50,344 nt of DNA from Phycisphaeraceae bacterium (GTDB lineage: Bacteria > Planctomycetota > Phycisphaerae > Phycisphaerales > Zrk34): contig JANQQT010000294.1 in assembly GCA_028284925.1 (NCBI GenBank), positions 1-50,344 of the forward strand. The letters are read 5' to 3'. Positions 47,360 through 50,344 of the stretch are shown here, piece by piece. Every line of letters begins with the position of its first letter. Positions within the stretch are counted from its first letter, which is position 1. The position numbers and the translations under genes were made by a program. Below the pieces are notes generated by a model. That model was given only the letters and a program-made list of their open reading frames with translations. It was not told the DNA's origin and did no database searches.

Positions 47360-47977
47360 TTAGGTGAATTTCGGGAGAGACTTGAAACTTTCACTGATGG
47401 CGTTATTAAGATTACCCGCATCTGGAATGGTGTATCCACGTCGACCGTGTTGAACGACAAGGCCCTCCCTTCGTAGCCATGCCAGACAAAGATACGCCTG
47501 ATACGACGGCACTTCATAACCCAAACTCAGAGATATTGCTGGGACGACCTCATCCATTCTCAGCAAGTCCTCTGGACCAGCAGCATGTGCCAATTCGACA
47601 CCCAATTGACTGAGAACTTCGAGAGGTGCCTTGTGTTCGTAACTCCCGCCACTTTTTGATTTGGCCTTCTTGACCAAATAATCCCCGCACCTGAAAAATA
47701 CTGGGCCTTCATTCTGCGTAACGCCCACACTGGCCAGTACTCTTTTGCGACTCGGCATTTTCCTTTTTGCCGCCTTACGCCGAGTTTGGACTGGCACAAC
47801 AAGGTGAGACTTGCTCGAATTAGAACGGTCGCCAAGCATTGACTCCAGCCCTTGTGCCATGCTTGCAAGCTGCGCCAGTTCCTTATAGTCGCCGGCCTCC
47901 AGAGCATCGGACGCAAGCTTCTTTATACTTACTCTGGCCTTTTCTAAGGCCTGTCTGGCTGAGTTCAGATAGGACAT
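47360..47977 (-). CDS. Winged-helix protein of the island
   Basis: This 205-residue protein has a helical hairpin N-terminus (ARVSIKKLASDALEAGDYKELAQLASMAQG), a basic linker (RRKAAKRKMPSRKR) and a C-terminal winged-helix-like domain (YQAYLCLAWLRREGLVVQHGRRGYTI). It is probably a DNA-binding regulator or specificity subunit of the cassette it heads. The ATG at 47977 lies just where transcription from the promoter at 47984-48011 should start, so the mRNA may be leaderless. A TTG at 47992 is in frame but lies within the promoter. Confidence 0.78.
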   Translation of the reverse strand: MSYLNSARQALEKARVSIKKLASDALEAGDYKELAQLASMAQGLESMLGDRSNSSKSHLVVPVQTRRKAAKRKMPSRKRVLASVGVTQNEGPVFFRCGDYLVKKAKSKSGGSYEHKAPLEVLSQLGVELAHAAGPEDLLRMDEVVPAISLSLGYEVPSYQAYLCLAWLRREGLVVQHGRRGYTIPDAGNLNNAISESFKSLPKFT

Positions 47978-47983
47978 ACCGAA

Positions 47984-48011
47984 ATAATACAATGAAAATA
48001 CAGAATGTCAA
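47984..48011 (-). promoter_or_regulatory. Strong promoter of the winged-helix/GHKL cassette
   Basis: On the minus strand a perfect -35 TTGACA (48006-48011) is followed after 16 nt by a -10 TATTAT (47984-47989). The ATG at 47977 begins 7 nt after the -10, so transcription would begin at or next to the start codon. This separates the four-gene cassette from vsr and the methyltransferase. Confidence 0.7.
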
Positions 48012-48035
48012 GCAGGAGTCTTGTTTTATTATATG

Positions 48036-48458
48036 CTAGGTCATGATTTTCCCGACAAGCTCCGAGTTTAGCCTCACTTCGAGAGCGCGAATATTCATCA
48101 CCTCGCACTCCCAAACTACAATAACGTGCCACCCCAACTCGATCAGCTGCTTGCGCGCCCGCTCATCGCGCCTGATATTCTCACGAAATTTCCTTTCCCA
48201 GAATTCAACCCGCGATTTAGGAGTATATGCAAACTTACAGTTTTGATGCCGATGCCAGAAACAACCATGGACAAAGATAGCTGTTTTGTATTTCGGCAAA
48301 ACGATATCGGGATTACCAGGAAGGTCGCGGCGATGAAGCCGAAATCGATATCCGTTGCAGTGCAATAGTGAACGAACAACTTTCTCAGGCTTAGTATCCT
48401 TAGACCGAATCCGAGACATGTTCCAACTGCGACGTTCTGGAGTTAGCCGATCTACCAT
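48036..48458 (-). CDS. vsr: Very short patch repair (Vsr) endonuclease
   Basis: This 140-residue Vsr has family landmarks at the same positions as the E. coli enzyme: D51 (NPDIVLP), H64, C66, W68, H69 and H71 (FVHGCFWHRHQNC). The WNMSRIRSKDTKPE start motif is present, and Cys residues fit the structural zinc site. Vsr nicks 5' of the T in T-G mismatches that arise when 5-methylcytosine deaminates, so it protects genomes that carry C5 methylation. It lies 9 nt after the methyltransferase gene, the normal partner. Confidence 0.96.
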   Translation of the reverse strand: MVDRLTPERRSWNMSRIRSKDTKPEKVVRSLLHCNGYRFRLHRRDLPGNPDIVLPKYKTAIFVHGCFWHRHQNCKFAYTPKSRVEFWERKFRENIRRDERARKQLIELGWHVIVVWECEVMNIRALEVRLNSELVGKIMT

Positions 48459-48467
48459 AGAATCATT

Positions 48468-50060
48468 TTACTGAAGAAGCATATATACAACTTCAGCCAG
48501 CTGCCTGGCCAGTAGCGGAGGCACGGCGTTTCCTACCTGTTGATATTGGGACGTTCTAGGCCCTAGGAATATGTAGCTATCAGGAAATGTCTGGAGTCGA
48601 GCGGCTTCTCTGACTGTCAAGCTTCGGCATTGAAGAGGATCCGGATGAATATAGTAATGCCCATCCTTGGCGATATGAGACGTGACAGTTGTAGCTGGCC
48701 TGTCTGAAACTTGCACTCGAAATCTGTCTGCAAACACAGCTCCGCGAACACCATCAACCACGTTGGAGTGCTTGGGAAGAAGCCGTGTCGGAAAATTTGC
48801 GAGCACGGGAGACCGCCCACGCACTCGCGCAAAACAGGACGCGAAGAAATAGCGAGCCAAGTCAGATGGCATGTGGCTTCTGGCCTCATGATTGCAGACC
48901 CCTTTGAGCAAACCGTGACGATACCAGTTTTTTGCCAACGCGGAAGCACGGCCGGGTCGATATGACATCCAAGGGCCACCCGTTGAAATACTACCATCCA
49001 GCTCTTGAAGTAACATGTTCATTTCAATCATCACATCAGCGTCAACGTCCATACCAGACAGAATGGCAATATTATCCTTTATTGCTTTGTGCCAGGCAAT
49101 CGTCTCCCCTCCACGCGATGACACACTGCTGCGGAGACTCGGTAGATCTGAAATGGCCGAAGCTAACGACACATGTGAGGAAGGCTGTATAAGCGATGGC
49201 CTCCTCTCAACATCTGCGCGCACACCAAGAATAATGACACGATGGCGATTTTGCGGGATTCCGTAGTCTTCCGAACGGATTACATAATCCTTGGCATCGA
49301 ATTCAGGATTGCCCAACGGGGTCAATCCTCTCGGCTCATTAACGAAGGAGTACAATCGATACTGGTGGTCGCACTTGTTCGGACATTCTAGATCGTCAAG
49401 TATTTGTTTAACGATTCGCCGCCCATTATGTGTTGAGGAGAGCATGCCCTTGACGTTTTCCATTACGAAAACAGGGGGCGCATGAGTTGAAATAATATCC
49501 AAGTAGTGCCGATACAATGTATGCCTCTCATCCCTTTCAATTATTGAACGTTTGACCTTTGCGCGACGTGCTCGGCCTACCAGCGAATATGCCTGGCAGG
49601 GCGGACCACCTATCAACACCCATGACTTTGATGAACAGAGTGCGCTATTAATTCGCGCCCTGAGAGTTTTCGACGGACAGATATTGCTACCAAGCTCTAC
49701 GTGCCAAGCTTCACGTTCGGCAGCCTCAGCCTGTTTGGGCCAAGCATGATAAAGCTCTGCCTCTGTTATCTCTTGTCTGGCAAATGCGAAATACTCGTCT
49801 GGCACTCTAGCAGGATTAAACTGTCGCCAGAAGCTGCGCAACTGAAGTGTCCGATGTGCATATACATCCTTCTCAATAGACAATGCGATACGAAAAGGTC
49901 TACTCGATTGTGATTGCAGAGCCGCAAAACCCTCTCCCAAGCCACCAGGCCCAGCAAACACATCTATCACGGGAATCTGATTTGCCAAGGTCACTCCGAA
50001 TTCAAAAATATTGGCCTGACCCGCCCCACACAGGGTGAACAGTCGTCCTCCAACTACCAA
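48468..50060 (-). CDS. dcm: DNA (cytosine-5-)-methyltransferase
   Basis: This protein of up to 530 residues has all core C5-methyltransferase motifs: I DVFAGPGGLGEGF, IV GGPPCQAYSLVGRAR with the nucleophilic Cys, VI ENVKG, VIII QNRHRV, and X with QVGNAVPPLLA. The target-recognition region is long (roughly 310-430), and the recognition sequence cannot be read from it. The longest reading starts at TTG 50060. A TTG at 49988 with GGAG 5 nt upstream gives MANQIPVIDVFAG and is at least as plausible. It is followed by vsr, as in many Dcm-type systems. It transfers a methyl group from S-adenosylmethionine to cytosine C5, probably protecting host DNA from the associated effector genes. Confidence 0.95.
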   Translation of the reverse strand: MVVGGRLFTLCGAGQANIFEFGVTLANQIPVIDVFAGPGGLGEGFAALQSQSSRPFRIALSIEKDVYAHRTLQLRSFWRQFNPARVPDEYFAFARQEITEAELYHAWPKQAEAAEREAWHVELGSNICPSKTLRARINSALCSSKSWVLIGGPPCQAYSLVGRARRAKVKRSIIERDERHTLYRHYLDIISTHAPPVFVMENVKGMLSSTHNGRRIVKQILDDLECPNKCDHQYRLYSFVNEPRGLTPLGNPEFDAKDYVIRSEDYGIPQNRHRVIILGVRADVERRPSLIQPSSHVSLASAISDLPSLRSSVSSRGGETIAWHKAIKDNIAILSGMDVDADVMIEMNMLLQELDGSISTGGPWMSYRPGRASALAKNWYRHGLLKGVCNHEARSHMPSDLARYFFASCFARVRGRSPVLANFPTRLLPKHSNVVDGVRGAVFADRFRVQVSDRPATTVTSHIAKDGHYYIHPDPLQCRSLTVREAARLQTFPDSYIFLGPRTSQYQQVGNAVPPLLARQLAEVVYMLLQ

Positions 50061-50242
50061 GCCTGCCTGCCACTTAGTTTGATAGAAAAACCTCTAAAAC
50101 TCTATTCTAGTTAAGAAGCTTGGTGCCGCGCGTCAGCGCTGTTGATTGTAGAACCCTACTATCTAGCAGGACACACGCCCAGTCTCCCTAACTACCAAAT
50201 GAACGACCGCAAGAAACGAACTATCTGTGCGCACCACCCACA

Positions 50243-50280
50243 CCCCAAAATCCCCGAAATCCCCTAACCCCTTAAACCCC
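50243..50280 (-). other. Five-tract G-quadruplex motif
   Basis: On the minus strand five GGGG tracts (complement of CCCC at 50243-50246, 50252-50255, 50261-50264, 50268-50271, 50277-50280) are separated by AT-rich loops of 5, 5, 3 and 5 nt. This satisfies the standard G-quadruplex rule with one spare tract. It lies 183 nt upstream of the methyltransferase start. The rest of 50061-50344 shows no gene or clear promoter. Confidence 0.7.
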
Positions 50281-50344
50281 AACACCTTACGCCCCTCTTC
50301 CAAACAACCCCCAACAGTCCCACCCAAATTCCGGGGGCGCACAA

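Larger units (their letters stand above)
43897..50060 (-). other. Putative restriction/defence island
   Basis: Six minus-strand genes with small gaps or 4-nt overlaps: C5 methyltransferase, Vsr, winged-helix protein, GHKL ATPase, and two uncharacterised proteins. The strong C-over-G bias of the plus strand seen from about 14.5 to 43.8 kb vanishes here, consistent with horizontal transfer. No integrase, tRNA or convincing direct repeats mark its ends. Confidence 0.7.

Noticed and set aside
43899..50129. Similar short sequences near both ends of the island (GCCGCACCAAGCC near 43,900 and an inverted GCGGCACCAAGCT near 50,120)
   Set aside because: Only 11 of 13 bases match, the left copy is coding, and no integrase is present; insufficient for attachment sites.
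50221..50344. C-rich tail resembling telomeric repeats
   Set aside because: The unit is irregular and the region is short; better described as a G-quadruplex motif in C-rich host intergenic DNA.
1..50344. tRNA, rRNA, CRISPR arrays, transposases, riboswitches
   Set aside because: Looked for on both strands by eye; nothing met a standard I could defend. A tRNAscan-SE or Infernal run would be needed to exclude small RNAs.

Overview
The window looks like a planctomycete chromosome, most likely from the Phycisphaerae side of the phylum. The evidence is a protein with the planctomycetal LEPR-LLL motif near its N-terminus, PEP-CTERM (exosortase) sorting signals, an FGE-type sulfatase, and two copies of the MoxR/DUF58/BatA/von Willebrand A (vWA)/DUF4175-like envelope operon common in planctomycetes. 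No tRNA, rRNA, CRISPR array or insertion sequence was seen.

Layout. (1) 1-13,116, minus strand: operon 1, in transcription order MoxR ATPase, DUF58, BatA-like membrane protein, vWA/PA14/amidotransferase-like membrane protein, and a giant DUF4175-like protein that runs off the left edge. (2) 13,420-21,633: a PEP-CTERM protein, mfd, a GNAT acetyltransferase, a secreted HExxH protease (plus strand), a sulfatase and a pterin-carbinolamine dehydratase. (3) 21,786-27,789, plus strand: DUF58, BatA-like and vWA/amidotransferase-like paralogues of operon 1, without MoxR. (4) 27,846-34,775: a divergent flotillin-like gene, a BlaI/M56-peptidase pair and a LEPR-motif surface protein. The blaI and LEPR promoters carry the same operator-like palindrome in the same position. 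(5) 34,966-42,266, plus strand: the second DUF4175-like protein followed by three secreted proteins, probably the continuation of operon 2. (6) 42,293-43,846: ribosomal protein L31 with its own promoter and terminator, then release factor 1. (7) 43,897-50,060, minus strand: a compositionally different island with a C5 cytosine methyltransferase, Vsr endonuclease, winged-helix protein, GHKL (Bergerat-fold) ATPase and two small uncharacterised proteins, looking like a restriction/defence system. (8) 50,061-50,344: non-coding DNA with a strong G-quadruplex motif on the minus strand.

How the genes may work together. Operons 1 and 2 are inferred to be MoxR-driven, envelope-located vWA assemblies, with the AAA+ ATPase remodelling membrane-anchored vWA complexes. 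They may share one MoxR or use another elsewhere. The BlaI/M56 pair is inferred to sense an envelope signal and derepress both itself and the LEPR-motif protein. In the island the methyltransferase would mark self DNA and Vsr would repair deaminated 5-methylcytosine. The translationally coupled wHTH/GHKL/two-protein cassette is the likely effector part.

Several starts are not ATG: TTG for the BatA-like gene of operon 1 and probably moxR, and GTG for the M56 peptidase. I chose these on Shine-Dalgarno position. Function calls rest on motif reading only, without database searches.
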